A stretch of 64,000 nucleotides of DNA, from NCBI RefSeq assembly GCF_900106855.1, contig NZ_FNWI01000004.1, positions 434,001-498,000 of the forward strand, given 5' to 3'. Source of the stretch: Varibaculum massiliense. Its GTDB lineage: Bacteria; Actinomycetota; Actinomycetes; Actinomycetales; Actinomycetaceae. Positions 7,625-15,371 of the stretch are shown here, in pieces. The notes beneath the pieces are model-generated. The model worked only from the letters and a program-made list of their open reading frames with translations. It was not told where the DNA came from and made no database searches. Position numbers and translations under genes: made by a program. Within the stretch, counting starts at the first letter, position 1. Each line of letters begins with the position of its first letter.

Positions 7625-7936
7625 TTATTTAATCATATGAAAATACTTCAACGCATCAAAAATAGCCTCTTCCTTTTCAATTGGGCACTGTGGGATTTTC
7701 CGACTCTCGTTGTTTGATATATTGTAGTGTTCCCTAATGTCTAAACCGTATTTTCTCTTCACTTGTGCAATATAAAGTGTAGATACCTTAAACCCAAACT
7801 TTTCCAAAACATAGTTTTGAATTTGCTTATAGGTAGCCTTACTTTCAGCACTTGTCAAATCAAGCTCATTCAGCGGAATTTCAACATCTATATGTTTGTC
7901 GACATTAAGTTTGGAAAGAAGAGATAACGTCTCCAC
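7625..7936 (-). pseudogene. 3' fragment of a RumA-type 23S rRNA uracil methyltransferase (element-borne)
   Basis: This frame encodes 103 residues starting at HVETLSLLSKLNVDKHIDVE and ending PQCPIEKEEAIFDALKYFHM. From memory this matches the C-terminal extension of RumA/RlmD-like methyltransferases carried by Firmicutes integrative elements. There, HVETVxLLS follows the catalytic domain. The catalytic domain is absent, and an in-frame TAA lies just upstream of Ser-His-Val-Glu. The fragment begins at exactly the point where the other methyltransferase scars begin (9276, 5473, 3530), so I treat it as scar 4. It is consistent with an element that restores the 3' end of its target gene. Confidence 0.6.
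7628..7654. repeat. right 27-bp direct repeat flanking the HNH/nucleotidyltransferase cassette
   Basis: This is the partner of 6082-6108 (26 of 27 bases identical). It is the 3' end of the RumA-tail fragment at 7625-7936. The HNH gene starts 47 bp inside this repeat. The spacing of the two copies is 1546 bp. Confidence 0.75.
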
Positions 7937-8023
7937 GTGAGATTGTTAGGCTATTTTCAGAAATTTGTCTAACCGTTTAGTTTTTCCTGTATTACTACGG
8001 TTATCACTGCTTTGCTTTTTAAG

Positions 8024-8308
8024 TTATTTCAATTCTCGATTAGGTAATTTTCCAGTTCTCAAAGCGACAGTAACAAACTCAACCTCTTGCAAGCACTTCT
8101 CGCAAAGTTCATAACCTTCATTGAAGTTCACTCTTGACCTAAATGTGCTAGCAATGAATTCGCATGGTGAGGTGATCTTTTCAACTACACCGCACCGTTC
8201 GCACTCAGCATACACATTTCCATCCTTAATTGGAATAAACATTCCATGGTCTTTCTCATTTCCCATGACGCTAACATCTTCGAAATCATCAAATTTTACA
8301 TAGAGCAT
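8024..8308 (-). CDS. small zinc-ribbon-like protein, unknown function
   Basis: This is a 94-residue protein that I do not recognise. It contains two Cys pairs (CERCGV near residues 36-41 and CEKC near 78-81) spaced like a zinc ribbon, separated by a segment with SPCEFIASTF. The ATG at 8306-8308 is preceded by AGGAGG, so it is likely translated. It lies on the same strand as, and 91 bp from, the DUF4097-like gene at 8400-8993, within the AT-rich island. A structural or nucleic-acid-binding role for the ribbon is possible, but there is nothing to specify it. Confidence 0.6.
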   Translation of the reverse strand: MLYVKFDDFEDVSVMGNEKDHGMFIPIKDGNVYAECERCGVVEKITSPCEFIASTFRSRVNFNEGYELCEKCLQEVEFVTVALRTGKLPNRELK

Positions 8309-8399
8309 ATACGGCTTCCTCCTTGATTGGTATGTCTACATACGCTCTAATTCCAACTTATATCAAGTTTTATTGCTTCTTTTTTGATCTATATGTCTG

Positions 8400-8993
8400 C
8401 TACTTCGCAATAGCTTTCCCATTAAGGCAGTGCACCATGTAATGCGCAAATCCATCGTTTTTACAGTTTACCTTCTTCTTATCTGAAACCTCGGTGACAC
8501 CATTCTCACAATCTACTTCAAGGCTTGCATCCTTGGTGATTGTTCCTTCTAAAATACTCATGCCATTTAACGTATCAAGTGTACAAACATGAGTTACTTC
8601 TACGTTTGTTGCTGAAGCCGACCCATTACAACATTTAAGAAAGACATCATCCGCTTTCAAATTAACAACTTCTACCTTGCCATTGTTCACTTCTACATAA
8701 AGCTTACCAATCTCAATATCTGTGATGAGCACTTGATTAGAATCAGATTCAACCTCACAACCTTCCACATCATGTGGCAAACTCACAACAATTTCAGGCA
8801 TACCCTGAGTAAACCACCTCAGCCAATTCGAAGCTGAGACTTTTTTAGTTTGAATAAGCCTTATAACATTTTGCGCTTCCTCAACCCTCAATATATCTTG
8901 TTCACAGTTAACAAAGCTCACGCCAAAGGTATCAGCACGTTTCACCGTTAAACGAACATCTTTCGTCTCTGCGATAAACTTCTTATTATCCAT
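8400..8993 (-). CDS. DUF4097-like beta-repeat protein
   Basis: This is a 197-residue protein with short repeating beta-strand units (VEGCEVESDSNQVLITDI, then KLYVEVNNGKVEVVNLKADD, then SASATNVEVTHVCTLDTLNG). It resembles the right-handed beta-helix DUF4097 (putative adhesin) family found next to regulators in Firmicutes. Here a short N-terminal part with a Trp-rich stretch (NWLRWFTQG, about residues 55-63) precedes the repeats. The ATG has GGAGG upstream. There is no signal peptide, so it is probably cytoplasmic. It is the island gene nearest the intact methyltransferase. Function unknown. Confidence 0.55.
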   Translation of the reverse strand: MDNKKFIAETKDVRLTVKRADTFGVSFVNCEQDILRVEEAQNVIRLIQTKKVSASNWLRWFTQGMPEIVVSLPHDVEGCEVESDSNQVLITDIEIGKLYVEVNNGKVEVVNLKADDVFLKCCNGSASATNVEVTHVCTLDTLNGMSILEGTITKDASLEVDCENGVTEVSDKKKVNCKNDGFAHYMVHCLNGKAIAK

Positions 8994-9202
8994 TCCTTAA
9001 GCACCTCCTCGTGCACATACTAATAATCATGTTTCATTTTACCTTTTGAGCTATATTTTCCCACTTCACCAGCTGGGTGCAAAGTGGGTGCACCTTTTAA
9101 CGTTAACATCCTGTGCACTCAACCCTAGAGCGTTGATATCTTCCCTCATACAGCCAAACTGCGCTCAAAAACCACGCCAAGACAGCCTAAAACCGCCACG
9201 CA

Positions 9203-9222
9203 TTAAACCTTTTAACGATAGC
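9203..9222. repeat. 20-bp exact inverted copy of 5581-5600
   Basis: These 20 bases are the exact reverse complement of 5581-5600. Close by, related GGGTGCA blocks occur at 9086-9093 (a direct copy of 5555-5562) and, inverted, near 9255-9261. The two ends of the segment 5555-9260 therefore share inverted sequence, as the termini of one mobile element might. The rest of 8994-9266 is non-coding. Confidence 0.6.
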
Positions 9223-9266
9223 CCTCGCTAAACACTGCTACACAAGGGCAAAAATGCACCCACCTA

Positions 9267-10640
9267 TTAAGCCCGTGACATCAATACGACAGTCTCGACG
9301 TGGTGCGTGTGGGGGAAAAGATCGTATGCCTGTAGGGACGCGATTTGGTAGCCGCGGGATACGGCGACTTTTAGGTCGCGGGCAAGGGCTGCCGGGTCAC
9401 AGGCCACGTAAATAATGCAATCTGGCTCTAGGTTTGCCAGCGCTGCCATCACTTTTTGTCCCGCACCGCTGCGCGGCGGATCCATTACCAACAGGGGCGG
9501 CGCCTTTATCTTGTCGGCATAATCCGCGAGCGCCCGGGCATCGACCCGCCCGGAACGAATCTGCAAACGTCCGGGCACTCTAGAAAGATTTTTGCGCGCC
9601 ATTTTCACTGCCGGCTTTGACCCCTCCAAAGTGGTCAGGCGACCTCCCCTGCTCAGAATGCTAGCCAGGGGACGCGAAAACAGTCCCGCACCTGAGTACA
9701 GTTCCAGGATTTCTTCCCACCGCCGGTTCCCGAGTGTCAGCGGGCGGTCGCTAGTCGAGTTTGCGTCCCCAGTCCCGCCACTGAGAGAGTTTCCTTGCTC
9801 TTCACCCAGCGCGGCAAGCGTCGCATTCCCATGCTGATCATCACCGGTAGCGGCCGCCATTACTTGCTCGCCTAAAATCCGTGCCGCCTGGCGGTGTGCC
9901 TGCCAGAAACCGCTCGGTGCCATCAGGTAGTCCCCGAAACCGCGAACCGTTAAACGCACATTCTTTTCTGCAACCGGCTGAGCCGATTCATCGAAGAGGG
10001 CGCGTCCATTCCACACTCGCAGCCCATTAGCGCTCGCCCAAGCTCGGATGCGTCCTCCCGGCTTTAAAACCTCGCTCCACCTGTCGGGGTTGCTAAATAA
10101 AGACGAGCCACTGATCAGCGGATCTGCCAGGGGGAAGCTATCGATCTCTACCAGTTCTTCTCCGCGGAATTTAGTCATCGCCACCCGCCCGGCAGGACTG
10201 ACCTCAAAATCGGCGCGCAGACGATACCCTAAGCCGTTCTCGCCGCCGGCGTGTCCGCTACTTACGCCCTGGCAGCTTAGCTCTCCCCCACTGGCAGCCA
10301 ACGCTTGCGCGTAAACTTCCTCGCCCCCCAGGCGCCGCAGGCAATCCGCCAGTACCTGCGTTTTCCAGATGCGTTGGTACGGCAGTTTCACGTGGCAAAG
10401 ATCCGCACCGCCCGTGCCTCCCGGACCACCCAAAGCCCACACCGGCACTTGCCGCTGAGGTGAAGCCTGAAGCACTTCGCTCACCTCGGCAAAAATAACT
10501 TTGCCTTTCTTAGCGACCGGGACGGCTTTTACCGTCTCCCCCGGCAACCCGAAACGCACCATATAGGTTTGACCATCCCTGTGCGCCAGGCAGTAACCGC
10601 CGTGGACGGGGCGCAGCAGCTGCAGAAAAACTTCACTCAT
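9267..10640 (-). CDS. class I SAM-dependent RNA methyltransferase (TrmA/RumA family)
   Basis: This enzyme family methylates C5 of uracil in tRNA or rRNA using SAM. The 457-residue protein has an N-terminal TRAM-like beta domain (about 1-60). It lacks the Fe-S cysteine cluster of E. coli RumA in a recognisable form. The C-terminal Rossmann methyltransferase domain has the SAM motif (ELYSGAGLFS), DPPRSGAG, the catalytic Cys414 in YVACDPAALARDL, and the terminal LFPHTHHVETVVLMSRA. A low-complexity insert (about 265-300) precedes the SAM motif. The gene lies 11 bp downstream of the KimA-like permease, the same order as Rv2690c-Rv2689c in Mycobacterium. Its last codons are the apparent insertion target of the adjacent island. 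Confidence 0.85.
   Translation of the reverse strand: MSEVFLQLLRPVHGGYCLAHRDGQTYMVRFGLPGETVKAVPVAKKGKVIFAEVSEVLQASPQRQVPVWALGGPGGTGGADLCHVKLPYQRIWKTQVLADCLRRLGGEEVYAQALAASGGELSCQGVSSGHAGGENGLGYRLRADFEVSPAGRVAMTKFRGEELVEIDSFPLADPLISGSSLFSNPDRWSEVLKPGGRIRAWASANGLRVWNGRALFDESAQPVAEKNVRLTVRGFGDYLMAPSGFWQAHRQAARILGEQVMAAATGDDQHGNATLAALGEEQGNSLSGGTGDANSTSDRPLTLGNRRWEEILELYSGAGLFSRPLASILSRGGRLTTLEGSKPAVKMARKNLSRVPGRLQIRSGRVDARALADYADKIKAPPLLVMDPPRSGAGQKVMAALANLEPDCIIYVACDPAALARDLKVAVSRGYQIASLQAYDLFPHTHHVETVVLMSRA
9276..9299 (-). repeat. putative integration target inside the methyltransferase 3' end (scar 1)
   Basis: These 24 bases encode part of HVETVVLMSR near the stop codon of the RNA methyltransferase gene. 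Degenerate copies in the same orientation occur at 3530-3553 (22/24), 5473-5496 (18/24) and, at protein level, 7913-7939. Serine-recombinase elements that insert in rum (uracil methyltransferase) genes are known, for example the streptococcal phi-m46.1. Confidence 0.6.
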
Positions 10641-10651
10641 AAGCTAAATAC

Positions 10652-12820
10652 TTAAAAATCAGAGGAAAAGTCAGGCTGAATATCCTCGTCACTTTCGGTT
10701 TTATCCCCCAGAGAGGGCGGGTCAATCCCCCAACCGCCATGGACATTATCAAACCAGGGAAGACGGTCGTCTTCACCCATAAAAGCACCTCGGGTTATAT
10801 CTTTAGATCCTCCTCTGAAAACCGGGTCTGACTTGCGATATTCTTCGGGAGGACGCAGCGGCTCTATCCCTGCTCGGCGATCTTTACGCCCCGGGCTATA
10901 GGAGAAGTTCCACGGCACCAGCACCACCAGTACCCCTGGCAGATCCCGCAGCTGGCGACGAATACGGTAAACGGAGCGGTTATGTAAGAACTTTTGCCAC
11001 GGATATTTCCCCAGATAGCAGGGAATATAGATTACTACTAAATCCCGAGGCGAGCGATGCCGCACAGACCGCACGTGCTGGATCAGAGGACCGGTAATGT
11101 CGCGGAAAGGTGACGCTAAAACCGTCAGCGGCACTTCTACCCCGCTATTTAGCCAACTTTCCTTCAGACACTCAAAGTCATCAGACTCAATCTCTACGTG
11201 TACGAGCGATAGCGAGGAGGGGTGGCACACGCGCGCATAGGAGATTGCTCGCATCGTAGGTTTATCCAGGTTGGAAACCAGCACTATGCTTTGCACCCGG
11301 GAGGGCAGCGCGCGTGCAGTCGCAAAATCGCTCACCAGGGTTTGCGCGGCAGTGCCTTTATAGTATTTCCCGATTGCTCGCAGCAGCCCAAACATTACCG
11401 CCATCATTACCAAGGCGACCCCTGCACCTTGGGTAATCCGGGAAACGGTCACCACTCCCAGCACGGTAGCGGTGCAGATAAAACCAATCGCATTGACCAT
11501 CCAGCGCCGCCGCAATATTTTCCGATTAGTTTTAAACGTATGCATACGTAGTTTCGTGTTCCAGTATCGCAGCATCCCCAGCTGAGAAAGGGTTAGGGAG
11601 ATGAAAACCCCCACGATATACATTTGGATTAGACGGGGAGACTCCGCCCCCGTCACCGTTATTAATACCGCTGCTACTAGGGCGGGAACGCAAATCACTG
11701 GCGATAAGGAACGCCTATCGGAGCGTCGGAAGATCTGTGGGGGTAATAACCGGTCACGAGAGAGTACCTGAGTTAGTTGCGAAAACCAGTTAAAAGCACT
11801 GTGAGCAGCAAACACTAAGATAAGAGCTGTTACCGCGGTGACCAGGTAAGCCATGAACGGATAGGGCGCGAATACCGTATGCGCTAGTTGTGCAATCACC
11901 GGGGGGACCTCATAGGCCGCAAGCGGGCCATCACCGGACAAGATTTGATAGTTAAGGGCGGGAACTTTTACCCCGGTTACTTTCGCCAGGTGTAGCACTG
12001 AAAGCATCATAGTCGCGCTAATCACTGCAAATAGCGCAAGCGTTATCCGCGCGTTCTTAGGACGGGGCTTCATGAAAGCAGGCACCCCGTTGCTGATTCC
12101 TTCTACCCCGCTCAAGGCTACGCAGCCTCCGGAAAATGCCCGCAAAAATAGCAATACTCCTCCCAGACCGGTCAATCCGGCCTCATAGCGCTCTGCGGGC
12201 AAAAGTTGCATAGCGGCGGTGTCCGCGGAACCCAGGGTACCTAGTGCCTCTTGGACAAAACCGAAAATCGCCAGAAGAGCGATTACGCCCATAAAAAGAT
12301 AGGCGGGAATAGCAAAGAGCTGTGCTGACTCACGTAGCCCTGACAGGTTCAGCAGGGTCAATACGGCGATCACTGTTAAAGACACCAAAACCTGATGAAC
12401 GTTGAGCGTCGGGAATAGCGCCCCCACGTAGCTGGCACACACGGAAGTGGAAACTGCGATAGTAAGCGAATAATCAACTAGTAGGGCGCTCACAGTCACC
12501 AGCGCGGCATTTGAACCCAGGTTTTGCCGCGCCACTTCGTAGTCCCCGCCTCCGCGTGGATACGCTCGCACCACCTCACGATAGGAAATAATTACCACTG
12601 CCATGACCACGAAAACTGCTACCCCTACCCACAGGGAAATCCCGGAGGCAACGATTCCCCCTAGTCCTAAGGTCAAGAGGATTTGATCGGGAGCGTAGGA
12701 AATCGAGGACAGCGCATTGGAGGCAAAAACTGGCAGGGCATAGCGTTTTGAGAGCCCTTCCCGTATCAACCGCGGTTTAGGCAGAGCCGGTTTTTCCCAG
12801 CCGTCTTTCACGTCTTTCAC
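10652..12820 (-). CDS. KimA-like APC-superfamily permease, probable potassium transporter
   Basis: This 722-residue membrane protein has about 12 transmembrane helices (residues about 25-485) and a C-terminal soluble domain of the universal-stress type (about 500-660). Its core closely resembles, from memory, B. subtilis KimA (YdaO): NALSSISYAPDQILL, AYPRGGGDYEVA, FLRAFSGGCVALSGVEGISN and YIVGVFISLTLSQLGM. KimA is a K+/H+ symporter of the KUP type whose cytoplasmic domain binds c-di-AMP. Such proteins are often labelled amino acid permease. The divergent neighbours are two TrkA-type K+ regulatory proteins, which supports potassium. It starts at a GTG (12818-12820); another GTG lies 9 bases further in. 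The C-terminal 60 residues are charged and probably disordered. Confidence 0.75.
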   Translation of the reverse strand: MKDVKDGWEKPALPKPRLIREGLSKRYALPVFASNALSSISYAPDQILLTLGLGGIVASGISLWVGVAVFVVMAVVIISYREVVRAYPRGGGDYEVARQNLGSNAALVTVSALLVDYSLTIAVSTSVCASYVGALFPTLNVHQVLVSLTVIAVLTLLNLSGLRESAQLFAIPAYLFMGVIALLAIFGFVQEALGTLGSADTAAMQLLPAERYEAGLTGLGGVLLFLRAFSGGCVALSGVEGISNGVPAFMKPRPKNARITLALFAVISATMMLSVLHLAKVTGVKVPALNYQILSGDGPLAAYEVPPVIAQLAHTVFAPYPFMAYLVTAVTALILVFAAHSAFNWFSQLTQVLSRDRLLPPQIFRRSDRRSLSPVICVPALVAAVLITVTGAESPRLIQMYIVGVFISLTLSQLGMLRYWNTKLRMHTFKTNRKILRRRWMVNAIGFICTATVLGVVTVSRITQGAGVALVMMAVMFGLLRAIGKYYKGTAAQTLVSDFATARALPSRVQSIVLVSNLDKPTMRAISYARVCHPSSLSLVHVEIESDDFECLKESWLNSGVEVPLTVLASPFRDITGPLIQHVRSVRHRSPRDLVVIYIPCYLGKYPWQKFLHNRSVYRIRRQLRDLPGVLVVLVPWNFSYSPGRKDRRAGIEPLRPPEEYRKSDPVFRGGSKDITRGAFMGEDDRLPWFDNVHGGWGIDPPSLGDKTESDEDIQPDFSSDF

Positions 12821-12910
12821 ATCCCGATCATCCCACTATCTGACTAAAATCGATAGTTTTTGAGCTAGCAGTAAGCTGAAAATAGCAGCAAAAAGGTTTA
12901 CGCTACTTGC

Positions 12911-13576
12911 ATGCACTTCGTAGTTTTAGGCTCGGGGCGAGTAGGCGCCCGCGTCGCCCAGACCCTTGATGAACAGGGACACTCGGTGGCGATTATTGAT
13001 TCTAACCCCGAGGCTTTCCGGAAACTGCCCGCTAACTTTACCGGGCAAAAAGTCAGCGGCATAGGGTTCGACCGGGAAGTACTAGAGCGCGCCAATATCG
13101 AAGAAGCCTATGCTTTTGCCGCTATCTCTAACGGAGATAACACTAATATCTTGGCGGCGCGCATTGCCCGGGAAACCTTTGGGATTGACCGGGTAGTAGC
13201 CCGGATTTACGATATTCGCCGCGCCGAGATTTATCGGAAACTGGGTATCAGCACTACTTCCCCAGTATCTTGGACCGCCTCAGAGATGCTGCGCCAAATG
13301 CTGCCGGATGACACTCAAGTCGCCTACTCTGATTCCGTCTACCAAGTAAAAGTGCTGCGGATTATCCCTAGCGAAAGTTGGGTGGGGGTTTCGCTGCAAA
13401 AGACCCAGAGACTGCTAGATATTAAGGTTGCCTATATTGGGCGCGATGGCGAACCCTATTTCAACCTTTCATCCCTGGTCATTCAAGAGGGTGATGAGTT
13501 GATTTGTACAGTCCCCTCCCAGCGGGCAGCGCAGATCGAACGGGCTTTTAAACGCCCCCCAAAGCAGGAGGTTTAG
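12911..13576 (+). CDS. trkA: TrkA-family potassium uptake regulatory protein (CeoB-like)
   Basis: This 221-residue cytoplasmic protein has an RCK/TrkA-N Rossmann domain with the NAD-binding glycine motif VVLGSGRVGARV at the N-terminus and an acidic end of beta-2 (AIIDSNP). A TrkA-C domain follows (about 140-210; SWVGVSLQKTQ, then EGDELICTV). It senses NAD(H) or nucleotides and gates a K+ channel or transporter. It is followed immediately by a second TrkA gene and is divergent, across 90 bp, from the KimA-like permease. This repeats the ceoB-ceoC arrangement of Mycobacterium (Rv2691-Rv2692). No TrkH/KtrB-type pore gene is present in the window, so the permease is the obvious candidate partner. 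Confidence 0.88.
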   Translation: MHFVVLGSGRVGARVAQTLDEQGHSVAIIDSNPEAFRKLPANFTGQKVSGIGFDREVLERANIEEAYAFAAISNGDNTNILAARIARETFGIDRVVARIYDIRRAEIYRKLGISTTSPVSWTASEMLRQMLPDDTQVAYSDSVYQVKVLRIIPSESWVGVSLQKTQRLLDIKVAYIGRDGEPYFNLSSLVIQEGDELICTVPSQRAAQIERAFKRPPKQEV

Positions 13577-14278
13577 ATGCGGGTTGTGATTGCCGGAGCC
13601 GGCTCTGTGGGGCGCTCTATTGCTCGAGAACTGGTTACTAACGGCTATGAAGTGACTTTAATAGATAACCATTCCGCGCGGATGGAAGTAGCCTCGATTC
13701 CCCAGGCAGACTGGGTGTTGGGTGATGCCTGCTCCCTGGAGACTCTCTCTAAAGCCGAGATTAACCAGGCCGACGTGGTGGTGTGTGCTACCGGCAATGA
13801 CAAAGTTAACTTGGTGGTTTGCCTGCTGGCGAAAACTGAGTTCGGGGTACCGAAAACGGTGGCGCGGGTAAATAACGCGAAGAACGAGTGGCTGTTTGAC
13901 GACGCCTGGGGTGTTGACGTGGCGGTGTCTACCCCCCGAGTGATGACTTCCCTGGTAGAGGAAGTAGTGTCTGTGGGGATTCCGGTGCATTTGTTCCGTT
14001 TCCACACCTCAGATACCAATATGTATTCCCTGACAGTCCCGGAGGATTCTCCCCTAACCGGGCAGCCCCTATCTGCCCTCGACCTGCCGCCCTCAGTAGT
14101 GCTAGCGGCAGTGCTACGTGATTCGCGCCCGCTTTCTCCCCTCCCAGATACCCTGGTGCAAGGCTTTGACGAACTGCTAATGCTGTTTAGCTCCGAAACT
14201 GAGGAAGATCTAGAGCAAATAAGCGCGCTATTTGCTCCTCCTCCCGAGGAAGTCGCCGATCCGGCGCAAGAAGATTAG
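13577..14278 (+). CDS. trkA: TrkA-family potassium uptake regulatory protein (CeoC-like)
   Basis: This is the second TrkA protein (233 residues). It has the NAD-binding motif VVIAGAGSVGRSIA, an acidic LIDN end to strand 2 and a TrkA-C domain from about residue 135 (SPLTGQPLSALDLP). The ATG directly follows the stop of the first trkA gene, with GGAGG inside the end of that gene, so the two are co-translated and probably form a hetero-complex. The tail from about residue 215 is acidic. Its stop abuts the stop of the convergent DUF3159 gene with no gap, so there is no space for a terminator between them. Confidence 0.88.
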   Translation: MRVVIAGAGSVGRSIARELVTNGYEVTLIDNHSARMEVASIPQADWVLGDACSLETLSKAEINQADVVVCATGNDKVNLVVCLLAKTEFGVPKTVARVNNAKNEWLFDDAWGVDVAVSTPRVMTSLVEEVVSVGIPVHLFRFHTSDTNMYSLTVPEDSPLTGQPLSALDLPPSVVLAAVLRDSRPLSPLPDTLVQGFDELLMLFSSETEEDLEQISALFAPPPEEVADPAQED

Positions 14279-15025
14279 CTAGGAAGCAGATTTATTATTT
14301 GCCGCGCGCAGCCGGCTAGTTTCACCGCGCAGCAGCACCCAGTTGAAATATCCGATGAGGGCGAATGCAGGCAACCCTAGGATTAGGCGCGCCGCCCCCA
14401 GAGGCACCAGCAGGTTCGCATAGTAAAGCGGAAGTTCCACGGCTAGCCGCAGGGTAAAAAGCCCTATCCATAGCCAGGTACAAAGCCGAGAAAGTTCATA
14501 AAATTTGCGGGCATCTGCCTTGCGCCAGCTGTCTAGTTTGCCGATTGCCCCGGCTACTAGCCAGCCGATTGCGGGGCGGCGAGCCAGGATAGTTAGCAAC
14601 AATATCGCTGAGTAAACCCCGTTTATCCAAAAACCGAAGGCGAAAAAGTTTTCGACTTGCCCGCTGCGCCAAGCCCAAAACACGCTAATCAGGGTACCTG
14701 CTAGGCCTGCGAGCACTTGGCGCAGACTTTGGCGGCGAAGCAGACGAATAGCCCCGAAAATCAAGGTGGCTGCCAGCGCCAGCATCACCGGTAGACGCAG
14801 GGATTGGGTAAACGGGTAGATTACTACCACCAGGATGGTGGGTAAGGTGGCTTCTAGGGCTCCCCAAGCCCCGCCGATTGCCTCGCGAATGGAAAAATGT
14901 TGCGAACCCAGTTGCGCCCCTAAACCACTAATTTTTCCGGAGTTTGCTAGCGGGTTTTCCTGAGGCAAGAACGCATCAGGATTAGCAGATTCCCTTTCTG
15001 GCTCCTCTAAAGGATTAATGTTCAT
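14279..15025 (-). CDS. DUF3159 integral membrane protein
   Basis: This 248-residue protein resembles the actinobacterial DUF3159 family (Rv2693c type). After a soluble N-terminus of about 45 residues it has about six transmembrane helices. The conserved IGGAWGALEATLPTILVVV stretch lies near residue 50. The substrate or role is not known. It is the last gene of a four-gene set (DUF4193, DUF3710, OB-fold protein, DUF3159) on the reverse strand. Its ATG overlaps the end of the OB-fold gene by 11 bases. The same neighbours occur in Mycobacterium and Streptomyces, so the cluster is vertically inherited. Confidence 0.8.
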   Translation of the reverse strand: MNINPLEEPERESANPDAFLPQENPLANSGKISGLGAQLGSQHFSIREAIGGAWGALEATLPTILVVVIYPFTQSLRLPVMLALAATLIFGAIRLLRRQSLRQVLAGLAGTLISVFWAWRSGQVENFFAFGFWINGVYSAILLLTILARRPAIGWLVAGAIGKLDSWRKADARKFYELSRLCTWLWIGLFTLRLAVELPLYYANLLVPLGAARLILGLPAFALIGYFNWVLLRGETSRLRAANNKSAS

Positions 15026-15371
15026 CAGTTATTACCGGCTCAATCTGAAAAGTCGGGTTAATCACGCATAGTCCGTTAGAACGAGAAATAACCATTCCCT
15101 GCACCGCCAGGCGGATTCCGGCTTTAATACCGGGAACGCTTTTCCTCCCTAGCCAGACAACTTCTATCGAACCGGTACCATCAAACAATGTAGCGGAAAA
15201 AGATCCCGCCGCAGTAGGCGGGGGAAAAGTTACTGAACGTAAAACCCCAAATAGAGAGACTTTTTGCCGCGCACCTACCTCACAAACCTTAGAGACTGCC
15301 GGAACTTTTACGGTTGCGGCTTGTGCGGTTTCGCTCATATCCTCACCAGTGGAGGCAACCTCACTATTCAC
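15015..15371 (-). CDS. OB-fold nucleic-acid-binding domain protein (Rv2694c-like)
   Basis: This is a 118-residue protein with a single OB-fold (about residues 30-112; QKVSLFGVLRSVTF, ATLFDGTGSIEVVWLGR, RLAVQGMVISRSNG). The pattern is that of the tRNA_anti/RecG-wedge type of OB domain that binds single-stranded nucleic acid. It starts at GTG (15369-15371), which overlaps the stop of the DUF3710 gene in a GTGA arrangement, so the genes are translationally coupled. No catalytic domain is present. The gene is conserved in this position across actinobacteria. Its partner is unknown. Confidence 0.78.
   Translation of the reverse strand: MNSEVASTGEDMSETAQAATVKVPAVSKVCEVGARQKVSLFGVLRSVTFPPPTAAGSFSATLFDGTGSIEVVWLGRKSVPGIKAGIRLAVQGMVISRSNGLCVINPTFQIEPVITDEH

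Noticed and set aside
10652-12820. c-di-AMP (ydaO) riboswitch upstream of the KimA-like gene
   Set aside because: The divergent gap is only 90 bp and shows no such structure; the riboswitch would not fit.
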